A stretch of DNA of 64,000 bases from Neisseria sp. oral taxon 014 str. F0314 (GTDB taxonomy: Bacteria > Pseudomonadota > Gammaproteobacteria > Burkholderiales > Neisseriaceae): assembly GCF_005886145.1 (NCBI RefSeq), contig NZ_CP040504.1, positions 2,418,001-2,482,000 of the forward strand, written 5' to 3'. Numbering within the stretch: the stretch's first letter is position 1; each line of letters begins with the position of its first letter. Below the pieces are notes generated by a model. It was not told where the DNA came from, searched no databases, and saw nothing but the letters and a program-made list of their open reading frames with translations. Position numbers and translations under genes: made by a program. Positions 17,911 to 27,065 of this stretch are shown piece by piece.

Positions 17911-19320
17911 GTGAAAATCCTCATCATCGGCAGCGGGCAGGTCGGTTCGACCGTCGCCCAAAACCTCGCCTCTTCCTCCGCCAACGACGTTACCATCGTC
18001 GATTTGGACGAAAAAGCGCTGCACAGAATCGGCAGCCGGCTGGACGTGCAAACCATAGTGGGCAACGGCGCATCCCCGTTTGTCCTCGAACAGGCGGGCG
18101 CGGCCGATTCCGACCTGCTGCTGGCACTGACCCGCAGCGACGAAACCAATATCGTCGCCTGCAAAATCGCCGCCGACCTGTTCAATATTCCCAGCCGCAT
18201 CGCCCGCGTGCGTTCGGCGGAATATCTGGAATACCTGCATCCGTCGGCAGACGGCGGAGAGGAAGCCGACAGCCTGAGCATTTTCGACATTACCGAAACC
18301 ATCAGTCCCGAACAGCTCGTAACCGAGCAACTTGTCGGCCTGCTCAGCTATACCAGCGCATTGCAGGTTTTGCGCTTCAGCGACGACAGGGCGCGGATGG
18401 TGGTGGTGCAGGCACGGCAGGGCGGTTTGCTGGTCAACAAAGAAATCGCGCAGATTAACGAGCACTTGCCCGAAGGTGCCGACTGCCAGATTTGCGCGGT
18501 TTACCGCAACAACCGCCTGATTGTACCCTCGTCCAAAACCGTGATTATTGAAGGCGACGAAGTGTTTTTCGTCGCCAGTACCGACAGCATTAACGCCATC
18601 ATGCGCGAATTGCGGCCGAACGAACAGCATACCCGTCGCATCATGATTGCCGGCGGCGGCAAAATCGGCCACCGGCTGGCCAAACAGCTTGAAAACGAAT
18701 ACGACATCAAAATCATCGAATACAGCAGCAGCCGCGCCGAATGGCTGGCGGAAAACCTCGACAACACCCTGGTTTTGCAAGGCACCGCCACCGACGAAAC
18801 CCTGCTCGACGAAGAATACATCGACGAAATCGACGTTTTCTGCGCCCTGACCAACGACGACGAAAACAATATCATGTCCAGCCTGCTGGCGAAAAACCGC
18901 GGCGCCAAGCGCGTGATTACCATCGTCAACCGTTCCAGCTACGTCGATTTGCTCGAAGGCAACAAAATCGACATCGTGGTGTCGCCGCACCTGATAACCA
19001 TCGGTTCGATACTCGCCCACATCCGCCGCGGCGATATTTCCGCAGTTTACCCGCTGCGGCGCGGCACGGCCGAGGCCATCGAAGTGGTGGTGCACGGCGA
19101 CAAAAAGACCTCGTCCATCGTCGGGCGCAAAATATCCGACGTGAAATGGCCGCAGGGATGCCATTTTGCCGCGCTGGTGCGCGGAGACGAAGTCATTATG
19201 GCGCACCGCGGCGGAACGGTCTTGCAGGACGGCGACCATATCATCTTCTTCGTTTCGCGCCGCCGCGTGTTGCGCGAACTGGAAAAACTGATTCAGGTGA
19301 AAATGGGCTTTTTCGGTTAG
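17911..19320 (+). CDS. trkA: Trk potassium uptake regulator TrkA
   Basis: Cytosolic NAD(H)-binding regulatory subunit of the Trk potassium channel. The 469 aa comprise two RCK_N/RCK_C repeats: Rossmann motifs IIGSGQVGS (about 5-13) and IAGGGKIGH (near 247), each followed by a regulatory C subdomain. The start codon is GTG, chosen because the Rossmann strand begins immediately at KILIIGSG. The membrane partner TrkH is not in the window. The gene stands alone between a DUS hairpin and the SIMPL-domain gene. Confidence 0.95.
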   Translation: MKILIIGSGQVGSTVAQNLASSSANDVTIVDLDEKALHRIGSRLDVQTIVGNGASPFVLEQAGAADSDLLLALTRSDETNIVACKIAADLFNIPSRIARVRSAEYLEYLHPSADGGEEADSLSIFDITETISPEQLVTEQLVGLLSYTSALQVLRFSDDRARMVVVQARQGGLLVNKEIAQINEHLPEGADCQICAVYRNNRLIVPSSKTVIIEGDEVFFVASTDSINAIMRELRPNEQHTRRIMIAGGGKIGHRLAKQLENEYDIKIIEYSSSRAEWLAENLDNTLVLQGTATDETLLDEEYIDEIDVFCALTNDDENNIMSSLLAKNRGAKRVITIVNRSSYVDLLEGNKIDIVVSPHLITIGSILAHIRRGDISAVYPLRRGTAEAIEVVVHGDKKTSSIVGRKISDVKWPQGCHFAALVRGDEVIMAHRGGTVLQDGDHIIFFVSRRRVLRELEKLIQVKMGFFG

Positions 19321-19386
19321 GCCGCCGTTTTTTCAGACGGCCTCCCAATGTTATTTTTCAATACTTCGATAAAAAAGGTGGAAACT

Positions 19387-20097
19387 ATGTTACGCAACGT
19401 TTTGATCGCTTCCCTCATCGCCGCCGCAACCCTGCCTGCCGCCGCCGAGCCGCTGAACTACAATGTCGTCGAATTTTCCGAAAGCGCAGGGATGAAAGTG
19501 CCGCGCGATACCATGACCGCAATGTTCCGCATCCGTGCCGAAGGCAAAGAGCGGCAGGCCGTGAACGCCGCTTTTATGGAGAAATTCAACGATTTCAGCC
19601 GTAAGGCCAAAAAAAGCGCGTTCAAAACCGAACTGACCGGCCGCAACGCCATGCCGCGCTACCAATACAACAACGGCAAACGTACGCAAACCGGTTGGGA
19701 AGAAAGCGCCGAATTAAAAGTGGAAAGCAAAGACTTCGCCGCACTCAACCGCCTGATTGCCGAGACTCAAACCAGCGCCGAAGTGGCGCAGACCTATTTC
19801 AGCGTATCCAAGCAGAAGCGCGAAGAAATCATCGACCAAGTCAGCAAAGCCGCCCTGCTGCGCTTTAAAGAACGCGCCCAAGCATTAACGCGCACGCTCG
19901 GTTTCTCGAATTACAAAATCGTCAAACTCAATTTGGGACATGTCGGCAGCCAAGTATCGGAACGAAGCACCGAGGCCGTCATGATGCGCAGCAAGGCTGT
20001 CGCCATGTCGATGGCCGCCTCTAGCGAAGAAATGGATAATGTGTCTCCGGGCAGCGAGGAAATCAGCATTACGGTAGACGGCAGCATTCAGATGTAA
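19387..20097 (+). CDS. Periplasmic SIMPL (DUF541) domain protein
   Basis: Exported protein of 236 aa with a signal peptide ending near PAAAEP. The remainder matches the SIMPL/DUF541 fold (BP26/YggE-like): an N-terminal alternating segment, a long helix (KQKREEIIDQVSKAALLRFKE region) and a C-terminal strand EISITVDGSIQM. The family forms oligomers in the periplasm and has been linked to stress tolerance, but no reaction is known. The start follows AGGTGG. The gene lies 66 bp after trkA and may be read from the same transcript. Confidence 0.8.
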   Translation: MLRNVLIASLIAAATLPAAAEPLNYNVVEFSESAGMKVPRDTMTAMFRIRAEGKERQAVNAAFMEKFNDFSRKAKKSAFKTELTGRNAMPRYQYNNGKRTQTGWEESAELKVESKDFAALNRLIAETQTSAEVAQTYFSVSKQKREEIIDQVSKAALLRFKERAQALTRTLGFSNYKIVKLNLGHVGSQVSERSTEAVMMRSKAVAMSMAASSEEMDNVSPGSEEISITVDGSIQM

Positions 20098-20160
20098 GGC
20101 CGTCTGAAACGGCACGGGGCAAGTGCCGGAAGCCTCACCGAAGCAAACCTCAAAGAAATA

Positions 20161-20206
20161 AAAAGGCCGTCTGAAAACCCTTCAATCGTTTTTCAGACGG
20201 CCTTTG
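20161..20206. terminator. DUS inverted pair, bidirectional terminator
   Basis: AAAAGGCCGTCTGAAAA pairs with its complement around an 11-bp loop. It lies between the convergent SIMPL and fumC genes and can serve both. Confidence 0.85.
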
Positions 20207-20235
20207 CTTGTTTCAAAACTATCGGCAAAACACGA

Positions 20236-21624
20236 TTAACGCGGATGAACCATATCGGCGGGGACGACCAGTTCGTCAAACTCTTCGCCTGTCAGTAAGC
20301 CCAACTCGACGGCGGTTTCGCGCAGCGATTTGTCGTTTTTATAGGCGGTTTTGGCGACTTTGGCGGCATTTTCGTAGCCGATTTTGCGGTTCAATGCGGT
20401 AACGAGCATCAGGGAATGGTGCAGGAAATAGTCGATTTTTTCCGGCACGGGTTCGATGCCGGCGGCGCAGTTTTCGTTGAAGCTGTTGCACGCGTCGCCC
20501 AACAGGCGGATGGATTGCAAGAGGTTGTAGGCGATAACGGGCATATAGACGTTCAGCTCGAAATTGCCCGACGCGCCCGCCATGCTGATGGTAACGTCGT
20601 TGCCGAACACTTGGCAGCACACCATGGTCATTGCTTCGCATTGGGTCGGGTTGACTTTGCCCGGCATGATGGACGAACCCGGCTCGTTTTCGGGGATTTT
20701 GATTTCGCCCAAACCGCAGCGCGGGCCGCTTGCCAGCCAGCGGATGTCGTTGGCGATTTTGTTCAGGCTTGCCGCCAGCGTTTTCAATGCGCCCGAAGCG
20801 GCAACGGCGGCATCGCGTCCGCCCAAGGCTTCAAATTTGTTCGGCGCGCTGACAAACGGCAGGCCGGACAATTCGGCAAGTTTGGCGGCGGCTTTTTCGG
20901 CGTATTCGGGATGGCTGTTCAAACCCGTGCCGACCGCTGTGCCGCCCAAAGCGAGTTCGTACAAACCTTTGAGCGCGTCGTTCAGACGGCCTAAGCCGTG
21001 GTCGAGCTGGGAAACGTAGCCGGAAAACTCTTGTCCCAAAGTCAGCGGCGTCGCGTCCTGCAAATGGGTGCGGCCGATTTTGACGATGGGGGCGAAGGCT
21101 TGGGCTTTTTTGTCCAATGTGTCGCGCAGGGCTTGGACGGAGGGGATGAGGTGGCGGTTGATTTCAATCGCGGCAGCAACGTGGATGGCGGTCGGGAACG
21201 CGTCGTTGGTCGATTGCGCGTGGTTCACATGGTCATTGGGATGGACGGGCTGATACGCCGCCAAACCTGTACCGGCGATTTCGTTGGCGCGGTTCGCCAG
21301 CACTTCGTTCATGTTCATATTGGATTGCGTGCCGGAGCCAGTCTGCCATACTACTAAGGGGAACTGCCCGTCGAGCTTGCCGTTCAACACGTCGTCTGCC
21401 GCCTGCGTAATCAAATCCGCCTGCTCGGGCTTAATCCTGCCTAGGGAAACGTTGGTGGCGGCTGCGGCTTTTTTCACCAGCGCCAAAGCATAAATCAGCG
21501 GCTGCGGCAGGGTTTCGCCGCCGATTTTGAAATTATTGCGGCTGCGCTGGGTCTGCGCGCCCCAATAGGCTTCGGACGGGACTTCGACATTGCCCATGGT
21601 GTCGTGTTCGGTACGGGTGCTCAT
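20236..21624 (-). CDS. fumC: Class II fumarate hydratase
   Basis: Cytosolic, iron-free TCA-cycle enzyme that interconverts fumarate and malate. The 462 aa have the class II order, with the signature [13 protein letters not shown] and the substrate-site segments [10 protein letters not shown] and [20 protein letters not shown]. An AGGAG ribosome binding site stands just before the start. It is one of three genes in the first 22 kb, with acnB and the FrdA-like flavoprotein, that act on TCA acids. Confidence 0.98.
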   Translation of the reverse strand: MSTRTEHDTMGNVEVPSEAYWGAQTQRSRNNFKIGGETLPQPLIYALALVKKAAAATNVSLGRIKPEQADLITQAADDVLNGKLDGQFPLVVWQTGSGTQSNMNMNEVLANRANEIAGTGLAAYQPVHPNDHVNHAQSTNDAFPTAIHVAAAIEINRHLIPSVQALRDTLDKKAQAFAPIVKIGRTHLQDATPLTLGQEFSGYVSQLDHGLGRLNDALKGLYELALGGTAVGTGLNSHPEYAEKAAAKLAELSGLPFVSAPNKFEALGGRDAAVAASGALKTLAASLNKIANDIRWLASGPRCGLGEIKIPENEPGSSIMPGKVNPTQCEAMTMVCCQVFGNDVTISMAGASGNFELNVYMPVIAYNLLQSIRLLGDACNSFNENCAAGIEPVPEKIDYFLHHSLMLVTALNRKIGYENAAKVAKTAYKNDKSLRETAVELGLLTGEEFDELVVPADMVHPR

Positions 21625-21932
21625 TTAGTGCTCTCCTAAAAAATTAATGCTGCAAGCGAGAATAATTATAACGATGAGACGATGAACTTGGAAAGTATGG
21701 GAAAGACTGCATATAACATTGTTAAAGAATTATTGATATGAAACAAAGCACTGAAAAAGATGTGCTTTAGGTTGCTTAAAGAAATAATGCGGCGACAAGG
21801 GATTAGCCTTCCTTTACTTCAAAATCCTTTAATAGCATAATAAATAGGAATTATTATCAAAACTTATCCGTCTCGGACAGATGGGCGAAAGTGTATTTGT
21901 ATCTCAGACGGATTTGATATGGAGATTGGAAA
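21625..21932. promoter_or_regulatory. Divergent fumC / ABC-transporter promoter region
   Basis: This 308-bp AT-rich gap lies between divergent genes. A weak FNR-like sequence TTGAT-ATGA-AACAA (21733-21746, nine of ten positions) is present, but no -10 element fits it on either strand. No DUS or gene is seen. Confidence 0.4.
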
Positions 21933-22910
21933 ATGGAACTGAAAAGACGTGATTTCTTAAAAATGACCGCCGCTCTGGCAGCGGCAGGCGTTTCGCCTTC
22001 GCTGTTGGCGGCGGGGAAAGAGCAGTTTACCATTTACGGCGCGCCGGCGATGCCCAGCGTAACCATTGCCGTAGCGGCGTTGCAGGGCAAGCTGGCGAAG
22101 CAGGCGGATGTGTCGCTCAAGGTTTGGCGTTCGCCCGACCAGCTTCGCGCGGGCGTAGCGAGTGGACAATTTAAAGTAATGATGAGTCCGAGCAATGTCG
22201 GCGTAAACCTGCGCAACCAAGGGCAGAAAGTCGGCATGGTCAATATTTTGACCAACGGCATCACGCAGTTGGTTTGCAAAGGCAGCGCGATTGCCTCGCC
22301 GCAGGATTTGGTCGGCAAAAAAATCCTTGTGCCGTTTAAAAACGACATGCCCGACATCGTGCTGCAAGCCTTGTTGAAAAAACTGAAAATTGACGCACAC
22401 AAAGTCGGCATCACTTACACTGCCACGCCGCCCGAAGCGGTGGGGCTGTTTTTGAGCAAGGACTACCACGCCGCCATCCTGCCCGAACCAATGGCGAGCG
22501 CGAGTATGCTCAAAGGCAAAACCATGGGCGTAAACGTCGTGCGCGGCTTTGATTTGGTGAAGGCATGGGGGCAGGCGTTTGACACCAAGCCGCTGATTCC
22601 GATGGCGGGCATCATCGCCAACGAAGAATATTTCCACGCACACAAAGCGCAGTTCGACATCTTCCATCAGGATTTGAAAAACGCGCTCAACTGGATACTC
22701 GCCAACCGCCAAAGCGCGGCGAAAATCGGCAAAAACTACCTTCCTGCCCCCGAACCCGCCCTAGTCATGGGCTTGGACGGCGCGCGGCTGACGGTAACCA
22801 AAGGCAGCGAAGTGAAGAACGAGATTTTGAAGTTTTACGAAATCCTGATGCAGTTCAACCCGAAACTCTTGGGCGGCAAGCTACCGGATAACGTATTCTT
22901 CTTGGCTTAA
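21933..22910 (+). CDS. ABC transporter substrate-binding protein, NitT/TauT (SsuA/THI5-like) type
   Basis: Periplasmic binding protein of 325 aa. The N-terminus KRRDFLKMTAALAAAG is a twin-arginine-type signal, so it may be exported folded. The mature part has the NMT1/THI5-like two-lobe pattern (GAPAMPSVTIAVAALQG, ASGQFKVMMSPSNVG, LPEPMASA). Family members bind nitrate, sulfonates, taurine or pyrimidine precursors; the ligand cannot be told here. The matching permease and ATPase genes begin 1.3 kb downstream, beyond repeats and an unrelated DUF2971 gene. Separation from its partners is unusual for this family. Confidence 0.85.
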   Translation: MELKRRDFLKMTAALAAAGVSPSLLAAGKEQFTIYGAPAMPSVTIAVAALQGKLAKQADVSLKVWRSPDQLRAGVASGQFKVMMSPSNVGVNLRNQGQKVGMVNILTNGITQLVCKGSAIASPQDLVGKKILVPFKNDMPDIVLQALLKKLKIDAHKVGITYTATPPEAVGLFLSKDYHAAILPEPMASASMLKGKTMGVNVVRGFDLVKAWGQAFDTKPLIPMAGIIANEEYFHAHKAQFDIFHQDLKNALNWILANRQSAAKIGKNYLPAPEPALVMGLDGARLTVTKGSEVKNEILKFYEILMQFNPKLLGGKLPDNVFFLA

Positions 22911-22919
22911 AAGGAGAAG

Positions 22920-22983
22920 AGGTCGTCTGAAAAAAGTAGGGCGGATAATCGTTTCCGACATTTCGGATGTTTTCAGACGACCT
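22920..22983 (+). terminator. Variant-DUS inverted pair after the binding-protein gene
   Basis: AGGTCGTCTGAAAA and its complement are separated by about 38 bp, starting 10 bp after the stop. Both arms are of the GTCGTCTGAA dialect. The long loop makes it a weaker terminator. Confidence 0.5.
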
Positions 22984-23339
22984 ATCAGGACATGATCAGC
23001 AGCGTAGGTAGGATTCTTGAATCCGACATTTTGGTTAAACGGGGCTGTCGGATACGAGTATCCGCCCTACTTTTTTCAGACGGCCTATCAGATAATATTC
23101 GAACAGTACACAAAAAGCCGTCATTCCCGCGTAGGCGGGAATCCAGTCCTCGATATTGCAGGAATGTTTTAAAGTTGCAGCGACGTCAAACTTCTGGATT
23201 CCCGCCTGCGCGGGAATGACGGCGGGTAGTAACCGTGGGTTGAGTTGCCAAACCCAACAAAACCGTCGGATTACCTGAAATGTTGGGTTATGATCCAACC
23301 TACAAGTTCAATACAATATTTTATTGAAAGGGATGATTT
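22984..23339. repeat. Repeat-rich spacer with dRS3 pair and TCGGATTC-type palindromes
   Basis: Two dRS3 repeats match the consensus perfectly (23123-23142 and 23198-23217). Upstream is a palindromic unit GATTCTTGAATCC and the related GGATACGAGTATCC, also seen at 57405-57600. An AG-DUS lies at about 23077. No gene is supported. The spacer interrupts an ABC transporter operon. Confidence 0.75.
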
Positions 23340-24059
23340 ATGGAAAAGAATTTCCTATTTATAGATCACGAAAAATTAGATACAACAATTTATAGAATTT
23401 TTCCTATACACCGTTTTTTAGAAATTTTAGATACCAATAAATTGACTTTGGTAAAACCCAAATTATGGGATGACCCGTTTGAAAATGCCCTATTGTCTTC
23501 AACATTCGTCATGTCAGGAGAAGAAACCAGCATAGAGGCGAGAAATTCAGTATATGGTCAATGCTGGACTTGGCATCGGGAATCAGATGCAATGTGGCGC
23601 ATTTACTCTCCTAATAAAGATGGTATTAGAGTTTCCACAACACCTAAAAAATTATTAACAGCTTTACATGAGGAAATCGGAAGTTTTGCAAAGGTTCGTG
23701 GTTTTCTTGGTCAGGTGCAGTATGCGACAAGTAAGGATTTGATAAATAAATTTCAAAAAATAGAACTATTAAAAACAGATGGAAGCGGTATCGCAGAATC
23801 TCTATTGTATAAACGAAAAGCATTTCAACATGAAAATGAGGTACGCTTAATCTATTTTGGACAAGATGGGTTATGCAAAGAAGACATCTTTAAATTTAAT
23901 ATTAAACCAACAGAATTATTTGATGATCTCCTGTTTGATCCTAGGATAAATCCATATTTAAAAGAGGAATATAAAGGTCAAATTATTAAGACGGGTGAAT
24001 TTAAATTTAAACGTTCTAAGTTGTATGATCCACCTGAGAATTTTAAATTCAATTTGTAA
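23340..24059 (+). CDS. DUF2971-family protein, AT-rich
   Basis: Predicted cytosolic protein of 239 aa without signal peptide or membrane segment. Conserved-looking blocks are KPKLWDDPFEN, YGQCWTWHRESDAMWRIYSP and GIRVSTTPKKLL, which fit the DUF2971 family; this family call rests on motif memory. The function is unknown; relatives often lie in variable regions. The base composition is clearly more AT-rich than neighbouring genes. It is bracketed by repeats and splits an ABC transporter operon, so it was probably acquired by transfer. A GAAAGG ribosome binding site precedes the start. Confidence 0.7.
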   Translation: MEKNFLFIDHEKLDTTIYRIFPIHRFLEILDTNKLTLVKPKLWDDPFENALLSSTFVMSGEETSIEARNSVYGQCWTWHRESDAMWRIYSPNKDGIRVSTTPKKLLTALHEEIGSFAKVRGFLGQVQYATSKDLINKFQKIELLKTDGSGIAESLLYKRKAFQHENEVRLIYFGQDGLCKEDIFKFNIKPTELFDDLLFDPRINPYLKEEYKGQIIKTGEFKFKRSKLYDPPENFKFNL

Positions 24060-24247
24060 AATAATAAGCAGCAACAGTATGCTGGCTTAGCTACACCCCT
24101 AAAACTCCAAACCAAGGTTGTCTGAAAAACACTATTTGGGAAAACCAAACCGTTTCGTTGGATTGCGGCGTTCCGTCTAACCCAACCAATATTTTTTCAG
24201 ACGACCTACCGTCCCCAAAACCATTCTCATCAACCAACACTCAAACC

Positions 24248-25045
24248 ATGATTAAAACCGACAAAATCCGCAAACCGCAGCCTGCGGTGTTTTACATCAT
24301 CGACTACCTTTGGAGCGGCTTTGCCGGTCTGAGCGTGGCGATGGTGGTAGTGGTGTTGTGGGCGTGGGGCAGTGCCGTGTTCGGTGAGTTTATGCTGCCT
24401 GCGCCGGTGGAGGTGTTTCAAAAGTCTTTGGATTTATTGAAACATTTTCAGGAAAACGAAATCGGGATTTCGCTGTGGCGGTCGGTGGTGGGGATTTCGG
24501 TTGCGCTGGCGGCGGGATTGGCGGCGGGGCTGGTGGCGGGCAGTTTTAAGACGGCGATGGCGTTGCTCAAGCCTGTGATTACGGTTTTGTTGGCGATGCC
24601 GCCGATTATTTGGGTGGTAATGGCGTTGTTTTGGTTCGGTTTCGGCAATCCGAGCGTGTTGTTTACCATCATTGTGTTGGTTGCGCCGCTGACGTTTGCG
24701 AGTGCGGCAGTCGGGATGGCGAGCGTGAACAAGCAGCATGAGGAGTTGTTTGACGCTTATAAATTAGGCCGTCTGAAAAAAATCCGTTATCTGTATATCC
24801 CGCATCTGACGGGTTATGTGATTTCCAGCATCGGCGTAGCGGTGGCGATGGGGGTGAAGGTAGTAATTATGGCGGAACTCTTGGGCGCGAGCGAAGGCGT
24901 GGGCGCGCGGATTGCGGATGCGAGGGCGATGCTGGAGACTTCGACGGTGATGGCTTATGTGGTGTTGGTTATCGTGTTTGTGTCGCTGTTTGAATACCTG
25001 ATTACCAAGCCTTTGGAAATTTTGTTTATGCCGTGGAGGAGATGA
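24248..25045 (+). CDS. ABC transporter permease, NitT/TauT (SsuC-like) type
   Basis: Inner-membrane permease of 265 aa with about six hydrophobic helices. The EAA loop that contacts the ATPase is EELFDAYKLGRLKKIRYLYIP; an uptake sequence (GGCCGTCTGAA) is embedded in its coding DNA. The start is taken at 24248, where the conserved protein begins; no strong ribosome binding site is seen and the frame stays open further upstream. The stop overlaps the next gene's start by one base. It works with the ATPase downstream and most likely with the binding protein at 21933. Confidence 0.88.
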   Translation: MIKTDKIRKPQPAVFYIIDYLWSGFAGLSVAMVVVVLWAWGSAVFGEFMLPAPVEVFQKSLDLLKHFQENEIGISLWRSVVGISVALAAGLAAGLVAGSFKTAMALLKPVITVLLAMPPIIWVVMALFWFGFGNPSVLFTIIVLVAPLTFASAAVGMASVNKQHEELFDAYKLGRLKKIRYLYIPHLTGYVISSIGVAVAMGVKVVIMAELLGASEGVGARIADARAMLETSTVMAYVVLVIVFVSLFEYLITKPLEILFMPWRR

Positions 25046-25737
25046 TGCTCTGTCTTGAAAACGTGCGTTTTGAAATTCTCCGCGACCCCATCGTGCGCGA
25101 TTTCAGTTTGAACCTGCAACATGGCGAAGTGAAAGCTTTGTTCGGGCCGAGCGGCTGCGGCAAGACGACGGTTTTGCGGCTGATTGCGGGCTTGGAAACG
25201 CCGAAATCGGGCACGATACGCAATACTTTCCGCAAAACGGGTTTTCTGTTTCAGGAAAACCGCCTGCCGGAAAACCTGACCGCGATGCAGAATATCGCGA
25301 TTTTTATGGACAAACCCGATGAAGGCGAAATCATCGCACTGGCGGCGAAGGTCGGGCTGACTTCGGGCGATTTGAACAAATATCCGACCGAGTTGTCCGG
25401 CGGCATGGCGAAACGGGTGGCGTTTTTGCGCCTGCTGCTGTGCGGCTGCGACCTTGCCTTGCTGGACGAGCCGTTTGTCGGTTTGGACCGCGATTTGCGC
25501 GATATTTTGGTCGCCATGCTGGTGGAAAAAATCGAGCGGCAGGGCATGGCGTGTATGCTGGTAACGCACGACCGCTTCGAAGCCGCGCGCCTGAGCCATG
25601 AAATCATGCTGCTTTCCACTAAGGGCATGAACGTACAAAACGTGATTACCCTGCCCACGCCGCTGTCCGAACGCAATTCGGCTTTTGAGGAAGGCGTGGT
25701 GGCAAGGGAGTTTCAGGGGATTCATTATTATGAGTGA
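25045..25737 (+). CDS. ABC transporter ATP-binding protein, NitT/TauT (SsuB-like) type
   Basis: Cytosolic ATPase of 230 aa. It shows Walker A GPSGCGKTT (34-42), Q-loop FQENRLPENL, signature LSGGMAKR, Walker B LALLDEPF and the switch histidine in LVTHDR. ATG codons at 25042 and 25045 are both possible; the second has better spacing from GGAGG. Its last 60-70 bp (from about 25665) are found again, diverged, at 26086-26146, just before the cadD-like gene. The duplication indicates a rearrangement at this 3' end. Confidence 0.9.
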   Translation: MLCLENVRFEILRDPIVRDFSLNLQHGEVKALFGPSGCGKTTVLRLIAGLETPKSGTIRNTFRKTGFLFQENRLPENLTAMQNIAIFMDKPDEGEIIALAAKVGLTSGDLNKYPTELSGGMAKRVAFLRLLLCGCDLALLDEPFVGLDRDLRDILVAMLVEKIERQGMACMLVTHDRFEAARLSHEIMLLSTKGMNVQNVITLPTPLSERNSAFEEGVVAREFQGIHYYE

Positions 25738-26155
25738 TGAGGGGATTTGAGTGTCTGACGAACCTTGCGGTTCGTTGCCCTCTCCCTAACCCTCTCCCAC
25801 GGGGAGAGGGGAATCAGGTTGCTGAAAATCAGAGGGTGCAGGATTGGGAATCAGATGGCAGGCAAACCTGAAAATGTTCGGGCTCGACAGCCTAATCCCC
25901 TCTCCCACGGGGAGAGGGGATCAGGTTTCTGAAAATCAGAGGGTGCAGGATTGGGAATCGAATGGCAGGCAAACCTGAAAATGTTCGGGCTCGACAGCCT
26001 AATTCCCTCTCCCCGTGGGAGAGGGCTAGGGAGAGGGTAAGCAAGCCGCAGGCTTGCCTCTTTAGCGAAAGATACGAATCTGTTATCCGAACGCGATTCG
26101 GTTTTTGAAAAAGCCGTGGTGCCAAGGGGGCAGGGGATTCATTATGAGGTGCTTT
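25738..26155. repeat. Tandem hairpin repeats and duplicated ATPase 3' end
   Basis: From 25775 to about 26040 there are CTCCC/GGGAG hairpins joined by two tandem units of about 109 bp (from about 25811 and 25920), each with CTGAAAATCAGAGGGTGCAG and GTTCGGGCTCGACAGCC. Outer ends CCCTCTCCCTAACCCTCTCC and their complement form an inverted repeat. The section 26086-26146 is a copy of the end of the preceding ATPase gene (25665-25734). Confidence 0.8.
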
Positions 26156-26770
26156 ATGTTTTCGACTGTGATTACTGCTGCTGTTTTATATATTGCTACA
26201 GCAGTAGATTTGTTGGTAATACTATTAATATTTTTTGCTAGAGCAAATACTAGAAAAGAATATCGAGATATTTATATCGGACAATATTTAGGTTCTGTAA
26301 TTTTAATATTAGTTAGTTTATTTCTAGCTTTTGTTTTGAATTATGTTCCGGAAAAATGGGTGTTGGGTTTATTAGGTTTAATACCGATTTACTTAGGTAT
26401 TAAAGTTGCTATTTACGACGATTGTGAGGGCGAAAAAAGAGCTAAAAAAGAATTGGATGAAAAAGGGTTGTCAAAATTAGTCGGTATTGTTGCTTTGGTT
26501 ACAGTTGCTAGTTGTGGTGCAGATAATATTGGACTTTTTGTTCCTTACTTTGTGACTTTAGATCTTGTCGACTTATTAGTTACTCTTCTTGTATTTTTAA
26601 TATTGATTTTTGTTTTAGTATATACAGCACAAAGATTGGCTAATATTTCAGGTGTTGGTGAAATTGTAGAGAAGTTTAGTCGTTGGATAATGGCTGTTAT
26701 TTATATTGGTTTAGGGTTATTTATTATTATTGAAAATAATACAATTCGAACAATAATATCAATAATATGA
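26156..26770 (+). CDS. cadD: CadD-like cadmium resistance transporter
   Basis: Integral membrane protein of 204 aa with about five hydrophobic helices. It resembles the CadD family known from Gram-positive bacteria (YIATAVDLLVILLIFFARA near the N-terminus, then REYRDIYIGQYLG-like and GLLGLIPIYLGIK). The start at 26156 follows GAGGTG and gives the usual length; an ATG at 26144 is also possible. The gene is markedly AT-rich. It lies exactly between the two parts of a duplicated segment: the copy of the ATPase 3' end on the left, and on the right the sequence that normally follows the ATPase stop. It is likely a transferred gene. Function (cadmium or another cation) is from family resemblance. 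Confidence 0.8.
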   Translation: MFSTVITAAVLYIATAVDLLVILLIFFARANTRKEYRDIYIGQYLGSVILILVSLFLAFVLNYVPEKWVLGLLGLIPIYLGIKVAIYDDCEGEKRAKKELDEKGLSKLVGIVALVTVASCGADNIGLFVPYFVTLDLVDLLVTLLVFLILIFVLVYTAQRLANISGVGEIVEKFSRWIMAVIYIGLGLFIIIENNTIRTIISII

Positions 26771-27065
26771 ATGATACGGGCATTTGAGTATCTGACAAAC
26801 CTTGCGGTTCGTTGCCCTCTCCCTAACCCTCTCCTAAGGGGAGAGGGAATCAGGTTTCTGAAAATCAGAGGGCGCAGGATTGGGAATCAGATGGAAGGTA
26901 AACCTTAGAATGATCGGACTCGACAGCCTAATCCCCTCTCCCCGTGGGAGAGGGCTAGGGAGAGGGTAAGCAAGCCGCAGGCTTGCCTCTTTGGCAAAAG
27001 ATACGGCCCTGTCCACCCAATAAATCTATATCCGAAAGCATCTTCATGCAGAATCAAGCCAAGCC
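26771..27065. repeat. Second copy of the hairpin repeat region
   Basis: The sequence from 26768 repeats the one following the ATPase stop (25731 onward): TCTGACRAACCTTGCGGTTC, then the CTCCC/GGGAG hairpins with one unit instead of two (to 26970), then GTAAGCAAGCCGCAGGCTTG as at 26038. No gene is present. Confidence 0.8.

Noticed and set aside
21733..21746. FNR box between fumC and the ABC binding-protein gene
   Set aside because: TTGATATGAAACAA misses one conserved base, and no -10 fits at the class II distance on either strand.
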